Shown piece by piece: positions 19,677 through 31,489 of a stretch of DNA of 64,000 nucleotides. The stretch is from Patellaria atrata CBS 101060 (taxonomy: Eukaryota; Ascomycota; Dothideomycetes; Patellariales; Patellariaceae): positions 107,981 through 171,980 of the forward strand of contig MU006098.1 in NCBI GenBank assembly GCA_010093705.1, written 5' to 3'. The notes beneath the pieces were generated by a model. It was given only the letters and a program-made list of their open reading frames with translations, made no database searches and was not told the origin of the DNA. Position 1 is the first letter of the stretch. Each line of letters starts with the position of its first letter. The position numbers and the translations under genes were made by a program.

Positions 19677-22556
19677 CTAATGTAGGAGTTTATCTGCCGC
19701 ATTGGCTAGAATATCCGCGGCCTTCTCAAGTTGTGCTTGAGCTGCTTTCCAGTCCTGGGCATCAATGGCATCTCGAATAGCTGGGAAGTATGCCTCATCA
19801 TACCCTGACCACGTTTGTGGTGCAAAGAGGATATGTTTAAATTGTTCACGTCCGGGGACCTGTGATGAGTTAGCTGGGAAATTTCTGAAGTGGAGAATAT
19901 TATAGAGTGAATACATACGCCGTGCTTCTGATTGTCCGACCCGCTCTTCGGTAGGTCCAGAAGGTTGGACTCGAAGTCAGTCATCCTAGAATTGTGCATG
20001 ACTCTCTCCATCGCGAGTGCATTACTTTCTAGACCGGCGCGGCCATAGACTTGTCCGTACCAATAATCCTGCCAGTTTTCGAATTCCTTGGCTGTCTTTT
20101 TAAATTTGGTGGCTGCTTGCACCAATTTTGTCGTGTCGAATTTGGTACCATGCTCGTCTGGCTCCCAAGGCGCACCTTTGGAGTTTGCGTATTGCTCCAT
20201 ATCGTTGATATAGCCAGTCACAGCTGACGCGTAAGTCTTGAGATCGAAAGGGATGATAGGTTCCTGGGAGAGCTCCAGGATAAGTAGAATCCAGACCTCA
20301 GCGAGAGTACCATGATAGATAAAGCCTGGATCGCCGAATGTCTCCATCCACTCGAATGTCTCATAACAACTATGATATGGGTATCCTGGTCCATCGAATC
20401 CGAAATCTATACTTGACGTCCCTGCCATTGACTGAAATGCAACATAGTCGCTTCCAGCGCCTAAACCTTCAAGTCTACTATCAGATTCCTCCCAGATAGT
20501 TTTGAGAGTCTTATTCTTGAATGGATCTCCAACACGATCTAAGACCCGGAGAAGCGCTCGCTTGAAGATGGGAGATGCTGATGCTCGAAATTTGTTTCCG
20601 ACCACACCAACATCGACATTAAGATATGCTACACCATTTGCACGTAAATCCTCTATGTTTTCTTCTACGTGCTCCGTAGAACCAATGAGGTTGTATTCTT
20701 CGGCGTCCCAGGAAGCGAACTCGATAGTACGGAGCGGTCGCCAGCCTTGTTCGCGAAGTAAACCTAAAATAGCGACAACTTCTAACATCACCGCAGTTCC
20801 ACTGTACAGAGTTAGATCGTTTCCGCTCGTTCTCAAAGGAGACTACTCACCTGCCTGGATCTGCAGCACCAAAGCACCAGGAATCTCGATGGTTACCTAC
20901 GACGATTTTCTTTGCCTTTGTCTCCAAGCCCTCGATTACGCCCAGAACGTTATAGATTGGCTGTTTTTCTATCTCATCCTGCTCGTTTTTAAGTTGTACG
21001 ATTGGCGATGTTTGATCACCGGACCAGAACTCATCGATATCTGGTATCCCACCAACCCATTCAATGGGGACTTCCTCACCATGTCCTTTGAGGACGCTTA
21101 AAAGCCTCTGAGCATCTCGCCATGCGAGCGGAATGCTAGGGATATTGACTAGTCCAGGATTGTTCTCTTTGCTAAGCCTTTCAACATCTCCCCTACTTGC
21201 CCAACCAGGAGTGAGAACATCACCGATAACCCAGCTCATAAGACTGACTGCACCTCTCTGTACACTATCACTGGGTCTCCATCTACCTGTTGGCCAGACG
21301 TCCCCCTTTCCGAAGCCGTCTTGTTCAGGGTCGGAGTATATTATACACCCAATTGCACCTGCAAGCTCAGCAGCTTTAACCTTTAATGCTCTATCGCCTT
21401 GCGTGCCATAATAGCGGACCAAGACTACTGAGCCAGTAACATTGATGCCATGATCTTTCAATAGTTTGAAATCTTCCCTGGACCCATAATTGGCGTAGAT
21501 AAGAGGCCCCTTAACGTTGCCTGATTTTGAGTGACCATGAAAGACCATAGTCTGCTTTTGTTGGGGGGTAGGATTGATGTATACGGATTCTTCTTCAATT
21601 TTCGCTTCCCAAGCAAGCTCCGGTGGGTCGATGATCGCAACTCTTCGCCCTCCCTCTTTTGGATAGTTGAGATAAACCGCGTAACTAACCTATCATCAGT
21701 ATTCGTGTAGATATCGATAAACTCTCAACGCTCACTCTTCAAGTCCATATACATCCATATGTCCATCCTTAAACAAGCCCTCGATCCACCGAGCAAGATA
21801 TAGACTACCTTCCGAACCAGCAACATGATCAAATGAAGAGATGTGCTTAAGATTATCTCTTATTCTTCCAAGATCAATGTTACTTTGCGCAAACCCACGT
21901 ACCCACTCAGAATTGAATGGTTGACCTAAGCCACCATATTGAGAGGGCATAATCTCCACCACAAGCAATGCATATATGGCCGACACCAAAACGAACAGTC
22001 CGAATAATCGCGCTAGGACGGACCAACCAGGTCTATACTCGTCCGGGATATATGGTAACCTTGAGCTTATGATGTCAAAGGATATCGAAGGGAAAGGGAT
22101 TCGAAATGACCGAAAGGAGGGAAAATGTATGGATGAAAGTGTCATCGTAATACTCGAGATTCGTTTTGAAAATGTTCTACGTAAACGTGCTCTCCGTTGT
22201 GCTGCTGTCTCTGAATCCTCTGGATCTAATACTTCCAGTTCCTCCATGTCCCTCCGTAACGCTTCATCTTCGTCCTCATCCTCATCGTCACTTGGAGGTG
22301 TCACCTCGGGTAGATATAGGTCGCTGTCAACACTCGATCGCACCGATTGGACTGTTGGAGGGTGGTAACCATCTCTTCTTCTTGGATGGGTTCCGCTGGA
22401 GTCGCGTCCTAGGAGACCTTGCCGCTCAGCATCGTCGCTGACTTCTTCTGGACCGAGGCGGGATTGAGAGGATGGAGGGCGTGAAGACGTGGCCTCTTCA
22501 TATGTAGGTATTGGAAGACTCTCGTACTCTTTATAGACATGCTTCTCGTCCACCAT
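19677..22556 (-). CDS. Glutamate-carboxypeptidase II/Vps70-like M28 metallopeptidase
   Basis: Type II membrane peptidase of the transferrin-receptor/glutamate carboxypeptidase family; fungal relatives include Vps70 and Tre1/Tre2. Exons 22556-21736, 21684-20851, 20801-19919 and 19859-19677 encode 906 residues; introns are 51, 49 and 59 nt. A disordered acidic cytosolic N terminus (1-170) holds a PxY-type motif (PIPTYEEA). One membrane segment (about 178-200, LFGLFVLVSAIYALLVVEI) is followed by a PA domain, the M28 domain and a helical C-terminal dimerisation domain. All zinc ligands are present: His539, Asp549, Glu586/Glu587, Asp615 and His695 (YHSCYETF). It is therefore likely an active enzyme, probably in the vacuole or endosome. 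The substrate is unknown. Confidence 0.93.
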
Positions 22557-23068
22557 TTGTACGGAGGTGGAGGGACTCTAGGTCCTCTGAAGCTGGGACT
22601 GAGGCCAAGGCTGGAGGAATGTTCAAGGACAACTATCTTGCCATAATCTGGGGGTTCTGTTTCCTAGGATCGACTGCGGAAGGTAAAACAACTGGAATAT
22701 TTTTTCAAAATCAAAGGAATATTCAGATACTTTTTGCCCGAGCTGCCGTTCAACATCCTCCCTAAGACGTCCAAGACCTTGTCGTGATCTGGCTGCGTTG
22801 CCTTTCAGGGGTCTGTGCTGCCGAAATGCCCGATGTCACTTTTTTGATACAGGGGCAACATCAGACTCCGACTTCACTTATTTTGCTCATAAATTGTACC
22901 CGAATTCTACACGTAAGAGAGACTGATCAAAATCGTCGCATTTAATTTTCTGGATGCTAACTTTAGCATTACAGGCGCCAATGACATAACCATCACCATT
23001 TTCATGTGCAAGCCACTTTCAGTTTTAAAACATTAATATGATTATCTATATACAATAACCTTGCCCTC
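22557..23068. other. Intergenic; promoter of the M28 peptidase gene
   Basis: Lies between the M28 gene start and the 3' end of the lipase gene. No gene or repeat seen. Confidence 0.5.
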
Positions 23069-24484
23069 TCAAATAGCATAGGCTTTCATACTTGGTTCTT
23101 TCTTCCCTTTTATGACATACATCAAGATGTTTAGTGCGGCGTTAATGTTCGTTGACCCGTGGGTTGCGATCACGTCCACAGCAGTGAGACCAGGTGCTGC
23201 AGCCTGTTTACAAACTTTACTAAGTGAGAGTCTGCTCGTCTTCCCGGGACCATCGTGTGTTAGGGCATCCTCGATAAGGGCCCACGCAAGTGCATTGTAG
23301 AGGATTCCTCCGTGCAGTACAGTCTTGCCAGCCACTTGCCCAGGACACAAATCCTGAACATAGTTATTCGACACACCTATGCTTCGAGAGTCCTGTATGT
23401 AACCTGAAGCAGTTTTACCCCGCTGAGGTTGAACAACCTCATCTGTACCAGAATATACCGTTGTGGTAGGTACGAAAGCACTATCTCCCCCTTTCCCTCG
23501 CAGTGTTGCTATGAATTTGCTGTTGTACCTCTGTTGCATGACGCTAGGAGTGCATCCGAACAGGCCGAGTAGTGGACAGAGGATGTCTGCCGTCATCGAA
23601 CCATGAAAATCAGGACTCAGAGCAACAAAGTCGGAGACGGCATCCCGGGTGGACGGCCAATATTTAAGTCCCCATTGTGTATTAAGGGAGCCTTGAGACC
23701 AGGTTACGACAGCTACTTTCCTCGACCCGCAGATGCTGCTAATATAGTTGATAGCGTAAGCCACGTATTCAGCGGAGATCTGAACGTCGCCTAGGCTTGT
23801 TCCAGGGATATTGACCCACAGAGGGTCCGCAAAGCTAGAAGATGCAAGAAGAGGTGAGAGGTTGTTTTCGAAGCTTGAACCAGCAGAAACGGCGGTGCCT
23901 GGTACTAAGATTACTGGGACCTTGCCGTTGGCACCATATTTGAAAGACGACGGAATATATAAAGCCGCTCGAAGAGACGCTTCAGGGACTGAGTACGGAG
24001 CATCTGTAGACGACTTCTTCGGATAAATTGTGGCTGAAGGGTTCTTTTTATTATTATTCAAATAAGAATCGATCCCTCCAGGTCGTCGCTTCTGAAGCTC
24101 TGTGTCAGATGTCGTACCTTTGAGCTTCAGCTCGGCTGCATAGCTTATGATGTTGGGAGGTGTTGCCTGGGCGAGTGCTGCAGCCGCTAGTGATATAGCT
24201 TTTTCAATCGAGCTTGGATCAGTTCCTGCAACGACAGCATCAAGGACAGAAATGTACGCTGCTGATGCATCCTCGGCAGAAACACTGTTATTTGAAATGG
24301 CAGATGCAATAGTGGTAAGGTTCGAAGTAAGGAGAGATTCGTCTTCAATGGAAGATGATGGTAACGAGAGGACTTGAACGACTGGAGCTGGAAGCTCCTC
24401 TCTTCTAGCTATAGGACTTGCCCTAACTAGCGTTTCGAAAAGAAAGAAGATAAAGAATGTAATAAAGAAATGAGAGTAAGCCAT
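23069..24484 (-). CDS. Secreted CalB-type triacylglycerol lipase
   Basis: Intronless, 471 residues, with a signal peptide (MAYSHFFITFFIFFLFETLV) and a pro-region of about 130 residues. The alpha/beta-hydrolase domain resembles Candida (Moesziomyces) antarctica lipase B. The catalytic Ser263 lies in TWSQG, the same unusual elbow as CalB in place of GxSxG. Asp348 lies in YSGTDEVVQP and His391 in VLHGGIL. The oxyanion region VPGTAVSAGSS also fits. The pro-region is Ala/Ser-rich and ends near KRRPGG, a possible processing site. It probably hydrolyses esters or lipids outside the cell. Downstream is the M28 gene on the same strand, with no functional link apparent. Confidence 0.9.
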   Translation of the reverse strand: MAYSHFFITFFIFFLFETLVRASPIARREELPAPVVQVLSLPSSSIEDESLLTSNLTTIASAISNNSVSAEDASAAYISVLDAVVAGTDPSSIEKAISLAAAALAQATPPNIISYAAELKLKGTTSDTELQKRRPGGIDSYLNNNKKNPSATIYPKKSSTDAPYSVPEASLRAALYIPSSFKYGANGKVPVILVPGTAVSAGSSFENNLSPLLASSSFADPLWVNIPGTSLGDVQISAEYVAYAINYISSICGSRKVAVVTWSQGSLNTQWGLKYWPSTRDAVSDFVALSPDFHGSMTADILCPLLGLFGCTPSVMQQRYNSKFIATLRGKGGDSAFVPTTTVYSGTDEVVQPQRGKTASGYIQDSRSIGVSNNYVQDLCPGQVAGKTVLHGGILYNALAWALIEDALTHDGPGKTSRLSLSKVCKQAAAPGLTAVDVIATHGSTNINAALNILMYVIKGKKEPSMKAYAI

Positions 24485-25437
24485 GAGGGCAATGAGAGAC
24501 TGATACTATTCAGCTGAGAGATTTTCAGCTGGAATGAGCTACAATATGAAGCCTTTCCCGCACCCTAGCATCTTTTCGGATTACTTCTCGACATTGTGAT
24601 CTATTCAAGTGCTGGTAGGGATATGAAGCCACTATCACGGGTGTTTGGAGCGCTTGAGAATCGAGAGGACGTCGTTCTTCGTGTGAGATTGATCGTGCCT
24701 GCCAAGCAATTTTCTCTGGTCCACTCAGAGCTTTTTTTCCGCAATTCCCATCACGCCCACCTTTACACCAGATATGGCGCAAGACCGGGGAATTTGGGAA
24801 CATTCGGAGAAAGAGAAGCGGGCACAGAATAGGGTGAGTGTGCTCGAAAGCACCAATCCATATGAGATAAGTCTGATCTTAATATCTGGTATTATGGAAT
24901 ATCTGGGGTTGAAACGAAATGCCGGCCGCCTCCATACACATTCACTTATTGGCATATATTTTATCCAAATCTGAATGGGATGTAATAATAATATTATTAT
25001 CAGGATTAAAGCATATTTGAGACATTTCAGACTGTTTTCTAAAGAAAAAAAAAGATAAGTTCAAACCTAAGAAAGGGGCTTTCAAGTTTCAAGTCTTCAA
25101 GTTGATGCTGAAATGTACTAGCCTCCCGTTTTGGCTTGGCAACCAACCACACGATCATCTATCCAGCCTCCCGTTGTTATTCACTCTCAACTTTACATAT
25201 TCAAGTTCCAGCCACAATAATCTCATCTGAAATACAGATGGTAGGTATATTTCTCAAATTTGCCTGTTCCACTTCAATTATATTCCCAAAAACGCTACCA
25301 ACTAACTCGCTACCACCGTTAACAACCTAAATCACACCGTCATCTTCTCCTTCCAAACTGTTGATAGCAATTTACAGCTTTCTTTTCTACTCACCCAGCG
25401 AACTACATTTTCTATAATCCTCTTCAGGATTGAGATC
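24485..25437. other. Intergenic
   Basis: Promoter region of the lipase gene and leader of the next plus-strand gene. Short frames at 24596-24974 have no recognisable domain. Confidence 0.5.
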
Positions 25438-25902
25438 ATGTTATGTGCATACCTCATCTCCCTCGCACTTTTCTTTACTTCAACGACATCTTTACCCTTA
25501 GCGGATGTACTTGTTGGACAGCTCATTGCGCGTGCCTCTCCACGGTATTCCGTTGTCAATGTTGATGGCGGCTCCTCTCAAGCTCCAATTCCTACAACCG
25601 TTATACACACCATCAAACAATCAGTAACTAAGACCGCGGACACTGTTCCTACTATGGTGATGAACGAACCACCGGCGACAACCATAATCATCCCACCAAT
25701 GTCCACCGTTACTCTCCCAGCCACAACGGTTGTCATAGTGGAAACTCAATCTCCGGGCACGACGGAATACTACGATGATGGTTTGTGGCATACCTATTAT
25801 GCCAAAAAGACCTGGACAACTGAATTAGTGGGCTCTCCGACCATCACAGCCGCTAGCTACGCAACATCCTCTTCAAGCCAATACTCAACCGCAACTCCAT
25901 AA
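25438..25902 (+). CDS. Small secreted Thr/Pro-rich protein, 154 aa
   Basis: A single-exon frame with a clear signal peptide (MLCAYLISLALFFTSTTS) and a mature part rich in Thr, Pro, Val and Ser (for example PPATTIIIPPMSTVTLPATT). It has one aromatic patch (EYYDDGLWHTYYAKKTW, about 111-127) and a Ser/Thr tail. There are no cysteines in the mature part and no catalytic motif. It could be a small wall-associated or effector-like protein, but I do not recognise a family. A C/T-rich leader precedes the ATG, typical of expressed fungal genes. The hydrophilic end lacks a GPI tail, so it is probably released. Confidence 0.6.
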   Translation: MLCAYLISLALFFTSTTSLPLADVLVGQLIARASPRYSVVNVDGGSSQAPIPTTVIHTIKQSVTKTADTVPTMVMNEPPATTIIIPPMSTVTLPATTVVIVETQSPGTTEYYDDGLWHTYYAKKTWTTELVGSPTITAASYATSSSSQYSTATP

Positions 25903-26528
25903 CCTATCACCTAAGGGGCAATTTCCGGCTCTAGGTGATGCTTCTTTTTCGAAGATTTTGGTTCAGCCGGAATATTTTATATTTCGATGTGCGCTGAGGT
26001 GCTCTCGAACGATTTTTATTCTCGAACATACTTCAATTTAACCTGCACGGGATTCTGCAGAAATCTACTACTCTAGGAATTGTACGGTTGGCTAAGACAG
26101 CAACTTTTCCTTCATGAACATACCTTACGGTAAATGATTAATGGGGTATGGATACTGGGTGACTAGATGGGTTATTGCATTGGGAAGGGAGTTGAGCATA
26201 GCATAGCGTTGTCTTTAATAGAAATTGATTTATTTTACTCTCTAAAGCTGTGAACAACTTTAAAGATTGATAATGAATCGATGACAACAAAGTTGATAAC
26301 CAACAAAGGAGCGGTATTGTATGCCAATAATGATGTACGTAGGGCTGCGTCAGAGTGGCTTGAAGTCGTACTTACACCCCGAAATGTGGCTAGTGAGCTC
26401 GTCCAACCCGACCTTCCTCACTCGGGATCTCCAGCTATATCTAAAAGTGGTGTATGGCTGCAAGACATCCCACAGCTTACAGAGACCCTAGGGCCCCAAA
26501 GTCAACATTACCTTCGAGCGGTTACGGA
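25903..26528. other. Intergenic; promoter and leader of VPS35
   Basis: No separate gene supported. Open codons at 26281-26550 and 26454-26528 run into or past the VPS35 start and are taken as leader. Confidence 0.5.
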
Positions 26529-29463
26529 ATGGCGTCGCCACCACCAGTAGAAGATCAGGGTCGCCTGCTAGAAGATGCCCTCGTTGTGGTGAAGCATCAG
26601 ACAGCTCTCATGCGAAAGTGCCTGGAGACACCGGGGAAGCTTATGGATGCTCTGAAATGTTGGTGCGTGAGCTTGAACTTGAGTTTCTATGAGACGACCT
26701 CTGGGTTATGCTTCAAGTTTGTCTAATCTGTCTATAGTTCTACATTGGTATCAGAGCTTCGAACGAGTAGTCTTGGCCCTAAGCAATACTACGAGCTCTA
26801 CATGGCCGTGTTCGACGCATTGCGGCACCTATCTGTCTACCTACGAGAGAACCACCCCGTGAATCACCTTGCAGACTTATACGAGCTCGTCCAGTATGCG
26901 GGCAACATTATCCCCCGGCTTTATCTCATGATTACCGTTGGAACAGTCTACATGGCTATAGAAGATGCGCCTGTGAAGGAGATAATGAAGGATATGATGG
27001 AAATGAGTCGCGGAGTTCAACATCCAACGCGAGGTCTCTTCTTACGCTATTATCTCTCCGGACAAGCGCGGGATCATCTACCCACTGGCGATGGAGATGG
27101 GCCGCAAGGCAACCTTCAGGACTCGATCAGCTTTATTTTGACCAATTTCGTCGAGATGAATAAGCTTTGGGTACGTCTACAACATCAAGGTCACTCGAGG
27201 GAACGCGAGCAGAGGACAAAAGAGAGACAGGAACTACAACTTCTGGTCGGAAGTAATTTGGTGCGGTTAAGTCAATTAGTGGACCTAGAAAACTACAAGA
27301 AGATTCTCGCACCATTGCTCGAACAGGTCGTACAATGTCGAGATGTACTAGCCCAAGAGTATCTCTTAGAAGGTAGCTCACTCCATTGTTGTGTTTATGA
27401 AATCTTCTGACCTAGTATTATAGTCATAACTCAGGTCTTCCCGGATGATTTCCACCTCCACACCCTCGATCAATTCCTCTCCGCTACTGCAAGATTAAAC
27501 CCCCACGTAAACATAAAGGGCATCGTCATAGGACTTATGGATAGACTTTCTGCTTATGCTCAGCGAGAAGCACAAAGTGAGACTCCCGAGGCAAGACAGA
27601 AAGCAGAAGAGGACGCGACTGCAGCACTTTTAGAAAAACTACAAATATCAAAGGAGTCAAAAGAGACGCCCAAGCAACAGAATGGTGATACCTCAAGCAT
27701 TAGCTCTACAGATGCCGAATCACCTCCTTCGGATACATCATCAGACACGGCAGTAGCGCCACCATCTATAGCAGAAAGTGATACCACTGCTACAGAGACG
27801 GACGGGGAAAGCTCGAAGAAAAGAGGAATACCGGATAATGTCAAACTGTTCGAGATATTCTACGAGCAAGTCGCAACACTTGTCAAGCAACAACGACTGC
27901 CTATTCAAGACACGATTGCTCTGTTGGTCTCGTTAACGAATCTAGCTCTGTAAGAGTTACTCCGAATATCATAAGACACAACCACTGACAGACACAGTAA
28001 CATTTACCCGGAGCATTTGGAATATGTCGATCAAGTGTTAGCATTCGCTAACGAGAAGGTCACTCAATTCGCAAATAGCGCTGACTTACATTCTCAAGCA
28101 TGTCAGTCAAACATACTCAGCTTACTTCTTGCCCCTGTTAAAGTATATTTCTCACTTTTCACTGCTCTCGCCTTACCTAACTTCATCCCCCTATTACACT
28201 CCCAACCATACCCTACCCGACGTGCCGTAGCCGGCGAAGTAGTTAAAACCCTACTCCGAAACGAAACCAAAATCTCCACAGTCTCCCATCTAGAGGGCGT
28301 CCTCGAAATTGTCAAAGTCCTCATCAAAGAAGGGACCCAACAATCTTCCGGCTACCCCGGCGGCCCCCTCCAACGCAAAGGCGTCGAGACCGACGAAACA
28401 ATTGAAGAGCAAGGCTGGCTCGCCCGGCTCGTCCACCTCATTCAAGGCTCGACCAACGACACCCAATTCCAGCTCCTCCAAACCGCCCGTAAAGCCTTCA
28501 ACGAGGGTAACGAGAGGGTCAAATACACGACCCCAGCTTTCATAACCTCAAGCTTGAAACTTGCAAGAGGATTCAAAGCTCGAGAGCACTTCGACGACAA
28601 CACATCAACCCAGCTAAGCGCCCTTTACAAATTCGCCCACACAACCATCTCAACCCTCTACTCCCGCGTCACGGGTTCCGCAGACCTTGCACTCCGCCTC
28701 TTCGTCGCGTGCGGCCAGATCGCCGACCAAACGGACACAGAGGAGGTCGCGTACGAGTTCTTCGCTCAGGCCTTCACCGTCTACGAAGAAGCGATCAGCG
28801 ACTCGCGCGCGCAATTCCAGGCCGTCTGCGTCATCGCCGGCGCGCTGCACACGACGCGCCATTTCGGCAAGGAGAACTACGATACCCTCATCACGAAGGC
28901 GGCGCTGCATGGGAGCAAGCTGCTCAAGAAACCGGATCAGTGTCGTGCCGTTTATTTAGCTAGTCATCTCTGGTGGGCGACAGAGTTGAGGACTGCCGGG
29001 GAGGAGGGCGAGGATCCGAAGAATGTAAGTAGGAGAGACGGCTGTACTGAGGGAGATGATTGCTGATTTTTGACCTAGCTCTACCGCGACGGCAAACGCG
29101 TCCTCGAGTGTCTCCAGCGCGCCCTCCGCGTCGCGGATGCGTGCATGGATACAGCTGTCTCTGTTGAACTGTTCGTAGAGATCTTGAACCGTTACGTTTA
29201 CTACTTCGACCAGGAGAACGAAGCGGTGTGTTTTCCCCTCTCCATAAAAACCCCGCCCCCGTTCTCCTTTTTTGGGGTAGAGATACTGACGGCATGTACA
29301 GGTGACGACGAAATATCTGAACGGCCTCATCGAGCTCATCCACTCTAACCTCCAGACCAACGAGGCGACATCCAGTCTTGAAAACCCGCGCAGGCATTTC
29401 CAGCGCACGTTGGAGTATATCACCAGCAGGGAGTATGAGGGCGTCGTCACGGATCCGAAGTGA
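26529..29463 (+). CDS. VPS35: Retromer subunit Vps35
   Basis: Large alpha-solenoid scaffold of the retromer, which returns sorting receptors from endosomes to the Golgi. Exons 26529-26662, 26738-27372, 27424-27949, 27998-29024, 29079-29225 and 29302-29463 encode 876 residues; all junctions keep frame. The N terminus [18 protein letters not shown] and the block [20 protein letters not shown] are hallmarks. The PRLYLM motif (about residue 125) is the conserved contact for Vps26 and regulators. A Ser/Thr/acidic low-complexity insert (about 325-370) splits the solenoid, as in other fungal Vps35. The C-terminal half (residues about 430-876) is the Vps29-binding superhelix. The start was chosen by the conserved N terminus; an in-frame ATG at 26454 is less likely. 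An Mrl1-like receptor, a class of cargo that retromer may recycle, is encoded 6 kb away. Confidence 0.96.
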
Positions 29464-29937
29464 ACCAGTGCTGACGTACGTGGGTTTGCAAGAAAGTCGT
29501 CACTGCGCCTTTAAAGGGTTACGGGACTTTGTGGGGGCTTTGCGAAGGGCCTGCTTTGATGTGAGGGAAGGGAAGGACGGCCTTAAGAGGTATGTAATAG
29601 TAGATATTGGCCATGTGGTATTTTGCACCATCAGCACTTGGAGGAGCAGGATGACGAGATGGGTAAAGTGAGAGGGAGACTGTAAGTAGAGATAAAAGGA
29701 TGGGTCAGATAGCGAAGTAATGCTAAAGAGGGAACCTGCAATTGCTGGTACATGCGGTTCTGCCATCCATCGACCTTTGAATCTATGACTATGTCCTTGT
29801 ATGGACATTCCCTTCCAATAATGGTCTTTTGACCATTGCTATGCTCCTATCGATGGGAAGATATCCACAAGTAGTCTAAAGCCCGTTCCACAAGTCTAAT
29901 CCCAAAGGCTCCTAAAACGACACGACCCAAACCGAAC
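29464..29937. other. Intergenic, tail-to-tail
   Basis: Between the 3' ends of VPS35 and the Pro-rich gene. No gene supported. Confidence 0.5.
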
Positions 29938-29993
29938 TCAGTCCCTTAAACCTCCCTTCCTTATAAACCCCATCCCCTCCCCTTCACCCCCCC

Positions 29994-30032
<39 letters not shown>

Positions 30033-30654
30033 CCCATTTCCCAACCGCGCCCAAAACCCCCTCCTCGTCCTCCTTAGCTCTATTCAACCTCTCCCGCTCC
30101 GCCGCCGTCCCGTCCGGATACGGGTTTTGCACGTATCCCGGCGGATGCTCGATCGAATGTCTCCCCATATCTGTCTCCTCACCTTTACCCCTGTCCATAT
30201 CTCTCTCTGTGGAATAGCCGGATTGAAACGGCGAAGGCTGCGGTATCCCCGCGATTGTGGATTTGGTGCTGAGATGGGTCTGTTGAGGCGCGGGGAAGGA
30301 GAGTTGAGGTGGTGGAGGAGGTTCGGCGGCGCGGGTTTCGGTCACTGTGCGCGTTTCCGTTATCACAGGCGAGGGCGAGGGACCGGCGTGTGGGGCTGGT
30401 GGGATGGGTGTGGTGCCCGTGGGAGCGGGGGTTGAGGAGGTAGGTGGGCGGGGACGGGCTGCTGGTTGTGGGGGAGGGGGATCGAAGGTCGCGGTCGTGG
30501 TTGCGGGGATGCTGGCGGGAAAGGTACGGGTTGGAGGCAGTTGTTGATGATGGGGGTGGTCGGAGGAAGAGGAGGCCGTTTGCGGTGTTGTGCCGTCTGG
30601 TTTCGCGGCTGCGGTGGATATTGGGTCGTTGAGGTGGATTGGGATAGGTGGCAT
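29938..30654 (-). CDS. Pro-rich fungal protein with a poly-C/G run in its C-terminal coding part
   Basis: A single frame of 238 residues starting MPPIPIHLNDPISTAAAKPD. This N terminus followed by DGTTPQT resembles a short Pezizomycotina protein family of unknown function. The middle is low complexity (Pro, Thr, Ser). A conserved-looking segment HPPGYVQNPYPDGTAAERER lies at about 170-190, then VLGAVGKWAGG. The frame then enters a 37-base C run (29995-30031, poly-G in coding sense) giving 12 or more glycines, and ends 19 residues later. Because such runs are often miscounted in assembly, the C-terminal frame after the run is uncertain. No membrane segment, signal peptide or enzyme motif. Confidence 0.65.
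29995..30031 (+). repeat. 37-base poly-C homopolymer within a coding frame
   Basis: An uninterrupted run of 37 C on the plus strand, preceded by further C-rich sequence from 29977. It lies inside the minus-strand Pro-rich gene. Confidence 0.95.
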
Positions 30655-31489
30655 CGTGGAACTGAGGGACGCAAAGTCTCGATTGTTCTGTTATAGTTGT
30701 TTTTGGGTTTATCTGAAGCTGGTGACTGATGGTCGTGGGTGAATGTGTTGTTCTACATTTCGGGATCTGAGCGTGTCTTAAGGTAGTTGAGCTTTAAGGG
30801 TTCCTTTGAAGGTGACTTCCCGAAGTGTTACTGATGACATCATACCATGAAAGGGGAAGGAATGCGGATCCCTAATTTGTGTCGGACCGAAATATCGAGT
30901 TCCCAAACAAAGAATCGAGAAATAGCAGCGCACGTAAATTAGTTGTTGCAGATCCATCTGTACCTGAATGTGCATCTCGTGCGAGGGTTCACGCGACGTG
31001 TACTGTACTGTACATCAACACATGAACATCAGGAGCAAATAAAACACTTTTTGAACCAACGGAAATTCTATACTAGAGCTTGATCAAACCATCGCCACAT
31101 GGACCGCCGAAACCCCCAATGCCGAAAAATGTTTCTATCGACAGAAGAGAGCACCCGCGCGCTGATTGACCAAAGCAGAAGAAAATCAACTAAGACAGAA
31201 CAAACCGGAGGAAAGTAGCAAATGCAAGCTTATGGAGAGGGACTAAGGTAGTACAAGTTTCGATGTGCTTTGCAGAGATAGGTAGAAAATTGTGCCAGGC
31301 AGTAAAGTACAGAAGGCAGGGAAAAGAGAAGATTTCATCCTTCGCCCCAGAGCGCTTTCGTGACCAGAGCAATCTTCCACCACGAACATAGGCTTGATAT
31401 TGCTCCTTTTCCAGATCATTCTATCAATCAACCCTCTTCACTTCATTACATCTCCAACCCCCTTCCACACCATTCTATCTTTCTCTCGT
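30655..31489. other. Intergenic
   Basis: Promoter of the Pro-rich gene and 3' flank of the ADP/ATP carrier gene. GTACTGTACTGTACA-type palindromic sequence occurs near 30999-31014. No gene seen. Confidence 0.5.

Noticed and set aside
28956-29450. 164-codon minus-strand frame
   Set aside because: Antisense shadow of the last VPS35 exons, which are confirmed by conserved sequence and splice sites.
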